In this document: piece after piece, positions 1 to 6,726 of the stretch
Numbering within the stretch: position 1 is the stretch's first letter
Layout: each line of letters opens with the position of its first letter
Source of the DNA: Draconibacterium orientale
GTDB taxonomy: Bacteria > Bacteroidota > Bacteroidia > Bacteroidales > JAADGE01
NCBI GenBank assembly: GCA_020718265.1
Contig: DYSM01000022.1
Location: 1-10,935 of the forward strand
DNA length: 10,935 nt
Direction: 5' to 3'
The notes under the pieces: model-generated
What the model was told of the DNA's origin: nothing
The model's input: only the letters and a program-made list of their open reading frames with translations
Database searches by the model: none
Position numbers and translations under genes: made by a program

Positions 1-72
1 ATAATCAAGTATATAGATTGTTTAGCTAAAATAAAACAGGCTTTTTAGACCGGACGCAATCTTTATTGGGAA

Positions 73-103
73 TTTGAAATTCTAACCGAATTTATTATAT
101 TTG
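73..103 (+). promoter_or_regulatory. Predicted Bacteroidota-type promoter for the GH13 amylase
   Basis: TTTG at 73-76 and TATATTTG at 96-103 are separated by 19 bases, matching the Bacteroidota primary sigma pattern TTTG (-33) and TAnnTTTG (-7). Transcription would begin near 109-111, giving a leader of about 50 bases before the ATG at 162. This also argues against an earlier TTG start at 114, which would lie almost at the transcript end. The match is seen in the sequence; activity is inferred. Confidence 0.55.
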
Positions 104-161
104 AACAAAAATTTTGAAAAAATTCTGTATCTTTACCAACGATATAAACAAACACGAAAAT

Positions 162-3146
162 ATGAAACATCTTTACATCATTTTCTTTTTTCTCGCACTC
201 GGATTTACAGCTTCGGCACAAATCACCACAAATCCGGAATTTCCTATTGCAACAGGCTCACTTACAATCACTTTCGATGCCACAGGTACTGACCTTGCCA
301 ACAGCACCGAAGACTTGTACGCACACACAGGCGTAACTATTGACGGAAACCAATGGCAAAAAGTCATCGGAAGTTGGGGCAGTACGGCGCAGCCAAAATT
401 TACAAAAGTTTCGACAAATAATTACACTTTAACTATGCCCGAAAGCATAGCTAAATTTTACGGCGTAACTTCGGGCACAATTTCCGAAATTTGCATGGTC
501 GTGCGCTCATCCTCAAAACAATCGTCGAATTTGTTCATAACTGTTTATCCTGAAACTTTGGATATCACAATCACTCAGCCGGATACTACAAAAATATACA
601 CCGCCGGCGACATTGTGAACATCAAAGCTGTCGCACTTGCCGCAACAAACATGACGCTCACAATAAACGGTGCCGCGCCCATGAATTTTGCAGGAAACAG
701 CATTGATTACGCGCACACGATTTCGGAAACAGGAACGAATACCTTTGCAATAACGGCAACAAAAGATGCTGATTCTGAATCAAAAAGCAGAACTATTTAT
801 GTAAGACGACCAACCGAAATTGCAGAGCTACCCTCGCCAACGCTAAAAGACGGAATTAATTATATTGACGACCAAACAGTTACGCTTGTGCTTTTTGCAC
901 CGAACAAAGATTTTGTGTTCGTGCAAGGCAGTTTCGATAATTGGACACTCGGCGACGACAACCAAATGAAACGCACCGCAGACGGAAACCGCTATTGGCT
1001 CACAATTTCCGGTTTAACGGCACAGCAAGAATATTGTTATCAATACATAGTGGACGGCACACTTTACATCGCCGACCCGTATGCCGACAAACTGCTCGAC
1101 CCATGGAACGATAAATGGATTCCGACCACCACGTATCCGAATCTGATGCCTTATCCGACAGGTAAAACCGACGGTATTATTTCTGTATTTCAAACTGCAC
1201 AAACACCTTATAATTGGACAGTTACGAATTTTCAAAAACCGGAATCGGAAAAATTAGTCGTGTATGAATTACATATTCGAGATTTTGTAGCTAAACACGA
1301 TTTTAAAACGTTGATAGACACATTTGATTATTTTAAAAATCTGGGAATCAACGCCATAGAACTTATGCCGGTAAACGAGTTTGAAGGCAATGAAAGTTGG
1401 GGTTACAATCCGTCGTTTTATTTTGCGCCCGACAAATATTACGGTCCGAAAAACGATTTCAAAGCGTTTGTGGATAAATGCCACGAAAACGGAATCGCCG
1501 TAATTATTGATATGGTTATGAATCACTCGTTCGGACAAAGCCCGTTCGTGCAACTATATTTCGACCCGGAAGCCGGCGATTACGGACAACCTTCGGCAGA
1601 AAATCCGTGGTACAATCAAACTTCGCCAAATCCGGTTTACTCTTGGGGGTCGGATTTTGACCACGAAAGTCAAGCCACAAAAGAACTTTTGACCCGCATA
1701 AATCGCTATTGGATAGAAGAATACAAAGTTGACGGCTACCGCTTCGACTTTACAAAAGGTTTTACCAACAAAGGCGGCGACGGCTGGGCTTACGATGCGT
1801 CGCGCATACAAATTTTGAAAAACATGGCGGATTCCATCCGGATAGTTTCGCCCGATGCGTACGTCATTTGCGAACATCTTGCCGACAATTCCGAAGAAAC
1901 CATTCTCGCAAACTACGGATTATTGCTTTGGGGAAATCTGAATTCCAGCTACAACCAACTTTCAATGGGATGGATGTCCGACTCTGATATTTCCAAAATT
2001 TCATATAAAAACAAAGGTTGGTCAAAGCCAAACCTTGTCGGTTACATGGAGAGCCACGACGAAGAACGCCTCATGTTCAAGAACTTACAATATGGAAACG
2101 GCGATGGTACGTATCAAATAAAAGAAATTCCGACTGCACTTGAACGCATGAAATTAGTCTCAACATTTTTTATTCCGATTCCCGGTCCCAAAATGATTTG
2201 GCAATTCGGCGAACTCGGTTACGATATTTCAATTGACGAACCTTGCCGCGTATGCAATAAGCCTATTTTGTGGAATTATTACGAAGAGACAGACCGTAAA
2301 TTGCTCTACGATTATACAGCACAACTTATTGATTTAAAGAAGAATAACGAAGTTTTTTCCACTTCCGATTTTACGATGCAAACTTCAGGGGCTGTTAAGC
2401 AAATAATACTTCGCGGCACAGAAACCGATGTTCTGATTGTCGGAAATTTCGATGTAAAGCAACAAAAAGTTAAAGCTTCGTTTACTGAAAACGGCTCGTG
2501 GACAGAGCACTTTACAGGCGCGACGTTCGTAAGTACAGGCACGGATTCCGTAACTTTAGCCGCCGGCGAAAGCAGAATTTATTCTCAAACACCAATGAAT
2601 GTTACAGTTCCCGACCACGCTCCGATAGCATCAAACGTTACAGTAAACGGATACGCCGGCGTCGGAAGTCGCTTGACCGGAACTTATTCATTTTACGATG
2701 CAGAAGGAGATGCAGAAGGAATTTCTGAATACCAGTGGTACCAAGTTGTTGAAAACGTAAAAGTTGCAATAAGCGGCGCGAACGAACTTAGTTACACACC
2801 AACGTCCGCCGACCTTGGCATGATGTTGGTTTTGGGTGTTCGTCCGGTTGCCGAATCCGAAAAAATGAGTGTCGGCGCAGAAGTTTTTAGTACATTTTTG
2901 GAAATAGGTCCGCAAGCCGACCTATTAGTAGCACCGACTCTGTTCGACACGCAAACACTTTATTTACAAACTGTTGATACCTACACCAGCTTTAAAATGT
3001 ATGACATATTCGGACATTTGGTTTTTGAAACAGACATCAGTTCAAATCCGAAATCAGTCGAAATTCCGAACCTTGCTTCGGGCATGTACATCGTAAAACT
3101 CAGCAACGATGCAGATTTCCAAGCATTTAAAGTTGTAAAACTCTGA
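162..3146 (+). CDS. Secreted GH13 alpha-amylase-family glycoside hydrolase with T9SS sorting domain
   Basis: 994 aa, predicted to hydrolyse (or possibly transfer) alpha-1,4-glucans outside the cell. Order of parts: Sec signal peptide 1-19 (cut TASA|Q); a beta-rich N-terminal module about 20-130 of the sort seen in Bacteroidota amylases; an Ig-like stretch about 131-230; a CBM48/E-set-like module about 240-309 (GSFDNW); the GH13 barrel about 366-726; a C-terminal beta domain to about 809; an Ig-like domain about 820-915; and a T9SS type A tail about 923-994 ending GMYIVKLS...FKVVKL. All four GH13 motifs are intact: DMVMNH (D450, H455), GYRFD (R527, nucleophile D529), ICEH (acid/base E571) and ESHD (H632, D633). 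The start at 162 is chosen because it is an ATG directly before the signal peptide; an in-frame TTG at 114 would add 16 residues ahead of it. It has its own promoter and no co-directional neighbour. The exact GH13 subfamily and linkage preference cannot be told from motifs alone. There is no lipobox, so it is not a SusG-type lipoprotein. Confidence 0.93.
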   Translation: MKHLYIIFFFLALGFTASAQITTNPEFPIATGSLTITFDATGTDLANSTEDLYAHTGVTIDGNQWQKVIGSWGSTAQPKFTKVSTNNYTLTMPESIAKFYGVTSGTISEICMVVRSSSKQSSNLFITVYPETLDITITQPDTTKIYTAGDIVNIKAVALAATNMTLTINGAAPMNFAGNSIDYAHTISETGTNTFAITATKDADSESKSRTIYVRRPTEIAELPSPTLKDGINYIDDQTVTLVLFAPNKDFVFVQGSFDNWTLGDDNQMKRTADGNRYWLTISGLTAQQEYCYQYIVDGTLYIADPYADKLLDPWNDKWIPTTTYPNLMPYPTGKTDGIISVFQTAQTPYNWTVTNFQKPESEKLVVYELHIRDFVAKHDFKTLIDTFDYFKNLGINAIELMPVNEFEGNESWGYNPSFYFAPDKYYGPKNDFKAFVDKCHENGIAVIIDMVMNHSFGQSPFVQLYFDPEAGDYGQPSAENPWYNQTSPNPVYSWGSDFDHESQATKELLTRINRYWIEEYKVDGYRFDFTKGFTNKGGDGWAYDASRIQILKNMADSIRIVSPDAYVICEHLADNSEETILANYGLLLWGNLNSSYNQLSMGWMSDSDISKISYKNKGWSKPNLVGYMESHDEERLMFKNLQYGNGDGTYQIKEIPTALERMKLVSTFFIPIPGPKMIWQFGELGYDISIDEPCRVCNKPILWNYYEETDRKLLYDYTAQLIDLKKNNEVFSTSDFTMQTSGAVKQIILRGTETDVLIVGNFDVKQQKVKASFTENGSWTEHFTGATFVSTGTDSVTLAAGESRIYSQTPMNVTVPDHAPIASNVTVNGYAGVGSRLTGTYSFYDAEGDAEGISEYQWYQVVENVKVAISGANELSYTPTSADLGMMLVLGVRPVAESEKMSVGAEVFSTFLEIGPQADLLVAPTLFDTQTLYLQTVDTYTSFKMYDIFGHLVFETDISSNPKSVEIPNLASGMYIVKLSNDADFQAFKVVKL

Positions 3147-3156
3147 CAGTTTTCAG

Positions 3157-3183
3157 TTATCAGTAAACAATTATCAGTAAACA
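3157..3183. repeat. Two tandem copies of TTATCAGTAAACA
   Basis: TTATCAGTAAACA occurs at 3157-3169 and again at 3171-3183, identical over 13 bases with a one-base spacer. It starts 10 bases after the amylase stop codon. A third, inverted copy of the core (GTTTACTGAT, 3211-3220) closes the hairpin next to it. The arrangement resembles dispersed intergenic repeats, but only this locus is visible. Confidence 0.6.
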
Positions 3184-3220
3184 GGCTTGACTTCTAAGCA
3201 AATAAAGCTTGTTTACTGAT
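3173..3220 (+). terminator. Long hairpin downstream of the amylase, possible terminator
   Basis: The arm at 3173-3188 (ATCAGTAAACAGGCTT) pairs with 3205-3220 (AAGCTTGTTTACTGAT) over 16 positions with a single G-T wobble and a 16-base loop. It lies 26 bases after the amylase stop, a reasonable place for a transcript end. A solid U-run does not follow; the sequence after it is only T-rich. It could equally be a stabilising 3' stem or part of a repeat element. Confidence 0.4.
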
Positions 3221-3471
3221 TTGTTATGAAAAATGTTATTTTGTTGTTGTTGTAAGAAAACTCATAACTTGTTGAAATTCTTTACGATATAGCGAAATTT
3301 CGTTCCGAATATTTTTAGAAATTCTGTTGAAATAAACTATAAATTCGATTTTAAAAAAACAATGAATGACTACTTTTTGACTATTGAATGACCACTAAAC
3401 GAGAATACATTCAATTGAAAAAAAACTATAATCTACATGAAATCAAATATTTAAACGTTTTCTTTCTAACA

Positions 3472-3765
3472 CTATTTTGAATCTGAGATAATTTTCATAT
3501 CTTTCTCTGCTTCGCGTTTTGCAAACCGTTTAAAATCTACAATCATGTAAAAAATTCCGGCAGGTAAAACTATGAAAATCAAGGGATTGGTGTAAAATGC
3601 GTCAAGGAAATTGCATTTCAGAATTTCTAAAAAAGAGGTCGTAAGCCCGCAACCGGGACATTTGTAACCGGTAAGTGTGCGCCACAAGCATGGCACGAGC
3701 ACATCAACTGCAAAAAATAATTTTAGGAATATTGCAACAACAAAATAAACAGCGACACTACTCAT
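3472..3765 (-). CDS. DUF2752 family small membrane protein
   Basis: 97 aa from this start. The diagnostic DUF2752 signature is present: a membrane segment (about residues 4-20), then PC at 25-26, LTGYKCPGCG at 31-40 with C36 and C39, and a DAFYTNPL motif at 55-62 leading into a second membrane segment. The biochemical role of the family is unknown; the CPxCG motif might bind metal or form a disulfide, which is inference. It is the last of three leftward genes, 43 bases after the zinc-ribbon TM2 gene. The start is uncertain: ATG 3765 has an A-rich upstream (CACAAAATA) and puts the membrane segment at the N-terminus as usual for this family, but an in-frame ATG at 3843 or TTG at 3864 would give 123 or 130 aa and overlap the preceding gene by 35 or 56 bases. 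Confidence 0.8.
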   Translation of the reverse strand: MSSVAVYFVVAIFLKLFFAVDVLVPCLWRTLTGYKCPGCGLTTSFLEILKCNFLDAFYTNPLIFIVLPAGIFYMIVDFKRFAKREAEKDMKIISDSK

Positions 3766-3808
3766 TATTTTGTGAAACCACACATATTTGAGTAGTGTCC
3801 GCACAATA

Positions 3809-4147
3809 TTATTTGTTGTTTGTAATCGGGTTTCCGTCTGCATCTTTGTAATTTCCGATAGCAATGATGATTAAGTCCACCAAATACCAGATTCCGCAAC
3901 CGCCCAAAGTCAGCAATTGAATCACACCGATTGCTGTGTGTCCGGTGTAGAAACGGTGTACGCCAAAAACGCCTAAGAACCAGCACAATAACAAGGTTGT
4001 CAGCCATTTGTTTTGAGCTTCTTTTTGTTGCTCAGATTCCGCTGTTTGGATATAAGGCTGACGAACGCCGCATTTGGGACAAATTTCAGCATTTATCTTA
4101 ATAACTTCGCCGCATTCTACGCAATATTTTTCATTTTCTTGTTTCAT
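3809..4147 (-). CDS. TM2 domain protein with N-terminal zinc ribbon
   Basis: 112 aa. The N-terminus is a zinc ribbon with two CxxC pairs (C9/C12 and C23/C26, the second in CPKCG). A polar linker of about 20 residues follows, then a TM2 domain of two membrane helices (about 48-66 and 72-98) joined by the signature GVHRFYTG at 62-69. The second helix carries GGCGIW (82-87) and D91, as is typical of TM2 proteins. The tail has a KDADG motif after the last helix. TM2 proteins lie in the inner membrane; the zinc-ribbon form is common in bacteria but its partner or ligand is unknown. It sits 59 bases after another TM2 gene and just before a DUF2752 gene, so the three are probably co-transcribed. Confidence 0.88.
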   Translation of the reverse strand: MKQENEKYCVECGEVIKINAEICPKCGVRQPYIQTAESEQQKEAQNKWLTTLLLCWFLGVFGVHRFYTGHTAIGVIQLLTLGGCGIWYLVDLIIIAIGNYKDADGNPITNNK

Positions 4148-4166
4148 AATCTTAAATTTACAGAGG

Positions 4167-4194
4167 AAGGATTAACCTTTTACGCTTAATCCTT
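4167..4194 (-). other. Hairpin between the two TM2 genes
   Basis: AAGGATTAA (4167-4175) and TTAATCCTT (4186-4194) form a perfect 9-bp inverted repeat with a 10-base loop. On the leftward transcript it lies after the stop of the first TM2 gene and ends about 19 bases before the ATG of the second. No U-run follows, so it is more likely a processing, stability or partial attenuation element than a terminator. Confidence 0.4.
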
Positions 4195-4206
4195 TCTAAG
4201 ATGTTA

Positions 4207-4419
4207 CTAAATTAAGTCTCTACCGTCAGCCATTTTCATTTTTCCGGTAAAAATTTGGATTAAGTCGATTAATGACCAAATACCGCATCCGCCGAATGTG
4301 ATAAGTTGAACCCACCAATTGGAATAACCCATCATTAAACGATGGATACCCAAGTATCCGAGTAACCAAGCAACGATAATCATTGTCGTTTTTGACTGCA
4401 CTTGTTTTTGTTCTGACAT
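4207..4419 (-). CDS. Short TM2 domain protein
   Basis: 70 aa, consisting of little more than the TM2 domain: a short polar N-terminus (1-12), a first helix about 13-25, the turn motif GIHRLMMG (24-31), and a second helix about 33-58 with GGCGIW (43-48) and D52. It ends KMADGRDLI, resembling the ADG tail of the neighbouring TM2 protein. HRLMMG deviates from the usual HRFYxG, with Phe-Tyr replaced by Leu-Met. It lacks the zinc ribbon of its neighbour. It is the first gene of the leftward three-gene set, with a predicted promoter about 110 bases upstream. The function of this family in bacteria is not established. Confidence 0.85.
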   Translation of the reverse strand: MSEQKQVQSKTTMIIVAWLLGYLGIHRLMMGYSNWWVQLITFGGCGIWSLIDLIQIFTGKMKMADGRDLI

Positions 4420-4484
4420 AATTAATAAATATTAAAGTTTGCTACTCTGTTGAAAAAAGGATTTTCGCTTTCTCCTCTATTATG

Positions 4485-4681
4485 TTAAATTTACGTTCAA
4501 ATTTTTTGCCGGATTACATTCTTAAATCCGAACAAAGATATAATATTTTCGAGCTAAGCAAAAAATATTTTCTATACTTTGCATCAAAAATTTTATGAAA
4601 TTCTATTTTTACGTTATTTTACAAGTTTCAGAACGTAAAATTTAGTAGATTTTAACGTTTTTATGATTAAATTTTACACGT
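4485..4681. repeat. Cluster of ACGTT/AAATTT motifs on both strands
   Basis: Five related words occur in about 200 bases: TTAAATTTACGTT (4485-4497), ATTTTTACGTT (4605-4615), AACGTAAAATTTA (4632-4644, inverted), TAGATTTTAACGTT (4646-4659) and TTAAATTTTACACGT (4667-4681). The third and fourth face each other and could pair as an imperfect hairpin. One copy lies between the predicted TM2 transcription start and the gene; four lie upstream of the promoter. They may be regulator sites, or chance similarity in a very AT-rich gap. Confidence 0.35.
4533..4562 (-). promoter_or_regulatory. Predicted promoter of the TM2/DUF2752 cluster
   Basis: Read leftward, TTTG (4562-4559) and TATCTTTG (4540-4533) are 18 bases apart, close to the Bacteroidota TTTG/TAnnTTTG pattern. 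Transcription would start near 4525, about 105 bases before the first TM2 ATG. The -7 box is identical to the one in front of cysK. Confidence 0.5.
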
Positions 4682-4685
4682 TTTT

Positions 4686-5570
4686 TTAGATAGATAAGTT
4701 ATTTATCGTGTTGGATGTAATCAATTTTGAATTTGGCATAACATCCTCTGTAACACGCACATTGGAACCGATAACGGAATTTTCGCCGACTGTAATTCTT
4801 CCTAATACAGTAGCGTTGGCGTAAATTATAACATTGTCCGAAATTATCGGATGGCGCGGAACATTCTTGACCGGGTTTCCGTCCGAATCTAATTCAAAAC
4901 GTTTTGCTCCGAGTGTAACTCCTTGATAAAGACGCACTTTGTTCCCAATAATGCACGTTTCGCCAATAACAACGCCTGTGCCGTGGTCGATACAAAATCG
5001 TTCGCCGATACGCGCGCCCGGGTGTATGTCAATGCCCGTTACCGAGTGCGACAACTCCGAAATCATACGCGGAACGTAAGGAATTTCAAGTTTCAACAGT
5101 TCGTGCGCAACTCTGTGATTTACAAGTGCTTTCAGGGTAGGATAACACAAAATAACCTCGCTTTTGCTTTTTGCGGCAGGGTCGCCATTATAAAGTGCCT
5201 CAATATCAAGCCACAACAAACGTCCGATTTCAGGCAAACGGTCGATGAAATTTAAAGCTTTTTGGCGCGCAATTTCTTTGACATTGCTGCGATTTCCGTC
5301 AAATTTTAAGCCTTTAAATATCTGATTTACAAGCATTTTATACAAAGAATTCAATTTTCCGCTCAAATAATAACTGACGATAGTTTCGTCTATGCGCGAT
5401 TTGCTGAAATATTCAGGAAAAATGAGTTCGTTGATAATGTCAATAATTTCCGAAAGTTTTGTTTTTGAAGGAAGTGAGTTGAAATTTTCCGAAGAAAGAT
5501 TTACTAAATAATTATCAACTAAGGATTTAATCGTTTTCTCGAACGATTTTGAAACAGTTTGTCCGTCCAT
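4686..5570 (-). CDS. cysE: Serine O-acetyltransferase (CysE/EpsC type)
   Basis: 294 aa. Transfers acetyl from acetyl-CoA to L-serine, giving O-acetylserine for cysteine synthesis in the cytoplasm. The first 165 residues or so are the alpha-helical serine acetyltransferase N-domain; the rest is a left-handed beta-helix of hexapeptide repeats (IGERFC, IGETCI, IGNKVR, IGSNVR). The active-site pattern is intact: DIHPGARIG (D181, H183), DHGTG (D195, H196), and PRHP, equivalent to the RHP loop of E. coli CysE (D143/H158 there align with D181/H196 here). The insert FELDSDGNPVKNV before RHP is typical of the longer Bacteroidota/EpsC form. The protein ends in isoleucine (NNLSI), the residue that CysE inserts into the CysK active site. 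ATG 5570 is preferred over an in-frame TTG at 5585, because the latter lies inside cysK. One base separates it from the cysK stop, so translation is probably coupled. Confidence 0.95.
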   Translation of the reverse strand: MDGQTVSKSFEKTIKSLVDNYLVNLSSENFNSLPSKTKLSEIIDIINELIFPEYFSKSRIDETIVSYYLSGKLNSLYKMLVNQIFKGLKFDGNRSNVKEIARQKALNFIDRLPEIGRLLWLDIEALYNGDPAAKSKSEVILCYPTLKALVNHRVAHELLKLEIPYVPRMISELSHSVTGIDIHPGARIGERFCIDHGTGVVIGETCIIGNKVRLYQGVTLGAKRFELDSDGNPVKNVPRHPIISDNVIIYANATVLGRITVGENSVIGSNVRVTEDVMPNSKLITSNTINNLSI

Positions 5571-5571
5571 A

Positions 5572-6504
5572 TTATAAGGTGTCAAATTTGAATAAATCGG
5601 TGCTTAAATAGCGTTCTGCGGTACTTGCGAGAATTACCACGATGAGTTTTCCGGCATTTTCAGGTCGTTTTGAGACTTCAACAGCCGCATAAGTTGCTGC
5701 GCCGGAGGAAATTCCGGCAAAAATGCCTTCTTCTCGAATCAAGCGTTTTGCGGTCGCAATTGCGGTTTCGTTCGACACCTGAATAATTTCATCAATAATT
5801 GTTCGGTTCAAAATATCCGGCACAAAACCCGCGCCGATGCCTTGAATTTTGTGCGCTCCCGCCGTGCCGCCGGACAAAACGGGCGATGCCGCCGGCTCAA
5901 CAGCGATGGTTTTAAAATTCGGATTGCGTTGTTTCAACACTTCCGAAACGCCGGTAATTGTGCCGCCCGTGCCTACGCCGGCAACCAAAATATCGACTTT
6001 TCCGTCCGTATCGCGCCAAATTTCCTCGGCAGTGGTTCGCCGATGCACTTCGGGATTTGCAAGATTTTTGAACTGTTGCGGAATAAACGCATTCGGAATT
6101 TCCGACTTCAATTCTTCCGCTTTTTGAATCGCGCCGTTCATGCCTTTGGCGGCTTCGGTGAGCACAAGTTCGGCACCCAAACTTTTGAGAATGCTTCGAC
6201 GTTCTGCGCTCATGCTTTCGGGCATAGTCAAAATGAGTTTGTAACCCTTTACAGCACAAGTAAATGCAAGAGCAATTCCGGTGTTTCCGCTTGTCGGCTC
6301 GATAATTATCGAATTATTGTCAATCAATCCGTTGCGCTCGGCATCCTCTATCATCGCCCAGCCAATGCGGTCTTTGACCGAACTTAGCGGATTAAAAAAC
6401 TCCAACTTTGCAGCAACGGTTGCCACACTTTCGGAAGTCAGTTTATTGAGTTGAACCAAAGGCGTATTGCCGATGAGTTCGCCGATATGTTTTGCTATTT
6501 TCAT
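5572..6504 (-). CDS. cysK: Cysteine synthase A (O-acetylserine sulfhydrylase)
   Basis: 310 aa, the usual length for CysK. A PLP enzyme that makes L-cysteine from O-acetylserine and sulfide. Visible motifs: IGNTPLVQL at 11-19; NPLSSVKDRIG with PLP lysine K44; PTSGNTG, which binds the substrate carboxylate; the glycine-rich phosphate loop VGTGGTITG; and GISSGAA near the C-terminus, whose serine contacts the pyridine nitrogen of PLP. No CBS or regulatory domain is attached. The ATG at 6504 places the conserved IGNTP motif at the normal distance; an upstream in-frame extension to 6558 would read through the predicted promoter and is rejected. It is the first gene of a two-gene unit with cysE. Confidence 0.96.
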   Translation of the reverse strand: MKIAKHIGELIGNTPLVQLNKLTSESVATVAAKLEFFNPLSSVKDRIGWAMIEDAERNGLIDNNSIIIEPTSGNTGIALAFTCAVKGYKLILTMPESMSAERRSILKSLGAELVLTEAAKGMNGAIQKAEELKSEIPNAFIPQQFKNLANPEVHRRTTAEEIWRDTDGKVDILVAGVGTGGTITGVSEVLKQRNPNFKTIAVEPAASPVLSGGTAGAHKIQGIGAGFVPDILNRTIIDEIIQVSNETAIATAKRLIREEGIFAGISSGAATYAAVEVSKRPENAGKLIVVILASTAERYLSTDLFKFDTL

Positions 6505-6726
6505 AAAATTCTGTTTAAAAATAAAGATACAAAGATACGATTTTATGTAATATATCAACAGTCCGTAAATTTTTTTTGTAAGATGTTGATTTAATGCAAA
6601 TTATATTTGAAGTTTTCTATTGAAAAAAAATATTGTAACTAAATTGCAACTTTTTTTTACTTTTGGCGGTCAGCATATTTCAGACATTGACAGTTCTTTT
6701 GGTATCAAATTTCAAAATTCAAACAC
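6505..6726. other. Divergent intergenic region between cysK and mltG
   Basis: A 222-base AT-rich region carrying promoters for both directions. The leftward cysK promoter is clear. Rightward, two TAnnTTTG-like words are present (TATATTTG at 6602-6609 and TACTTTTG at 6658-6665), but neither has a TTTG at the ideal 19-21 base spacing; the nearest are TTTG at 6575-6578 (23 bases) and TTG at 6633-6635 (22 bases). No riboswitch-like fold was recognised ahead of cysK; its predicted leader is only about 20 bases. Confidence 0.5.
6530..6559 (-). promoter_or_regulatory. Predicted promoter of cysK-cysE
   Basis: Read leftward, GTTG (6559-6556) and TATCTTTG (6537-6530) are 18 bases apart. The -7 element fits TAnnTTTG exactly; the -33 element keeps the TTG core. 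The predicted start near 6523 leaves about 20 bases before the cysK ATG. Confidence 0.5.

Larger units (their letters stand above)
3147..3471. other. Gene-free stretch between the amylase and the DUF2752 gene
   Basis: This 325-base AT-rich gap lies between converging genes. Its left end holds a tandem 13-bp repeat and a hairpin (listed separately). The remainder, 3221-3471, holds no convincing ORF or RNA gene. It contains a small perfect palindrome CGAAATTTCG at 3293-3302 and two near-identical TGAATGAC(T/C)AC words in the 3360-3395 area, neither of which I can assign a role. Confidence 0.6.

Noticed and set aside
1..48. Open frame of 15 codons from the window edge ending in TAG at 46-48
   Set aside because: Could be the end of an upstream gene, but it is too short and has no recognisable motif; open frames this short are expected by chance.
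114..161. N-terminal extension of the amylase from a TTG at 114
   Set aside because: It adds 16 polar residues before a normal signal peptide, uses a non-ATG codon, and would start within a few bases of the predicted transcript start.
4632..4659. Facing ACGTAAAATTTA and TAGATTTTAACGT arms as a cysE terminator
   Set aside because: Pairing needs a bulge and mismatch, and on the cysE strand no U-run follows; it is reported only as part of the motif cluster.
5571..5585. TTG start at 5585 for cysE
   Set aside because: It lies inside the cysK coding sequence, while an ATG at 5570 directly after the cysK stop gives a complete protein.
5842..6387. Long rightward ORF (181 codons) opposite cysK
   Set aside because: It is antisense to a well-conserved enzyme, has an arginine/asparagine-rich composition typical of shadow frames, and shows no family motif.
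6505..6558. N-terminal extension of cysK to 6558
   Set aside because: The extension would be translated from sequence containing the predicted promoter, and the IGNTP motif is already at the usual distance from the ATG at 6504.
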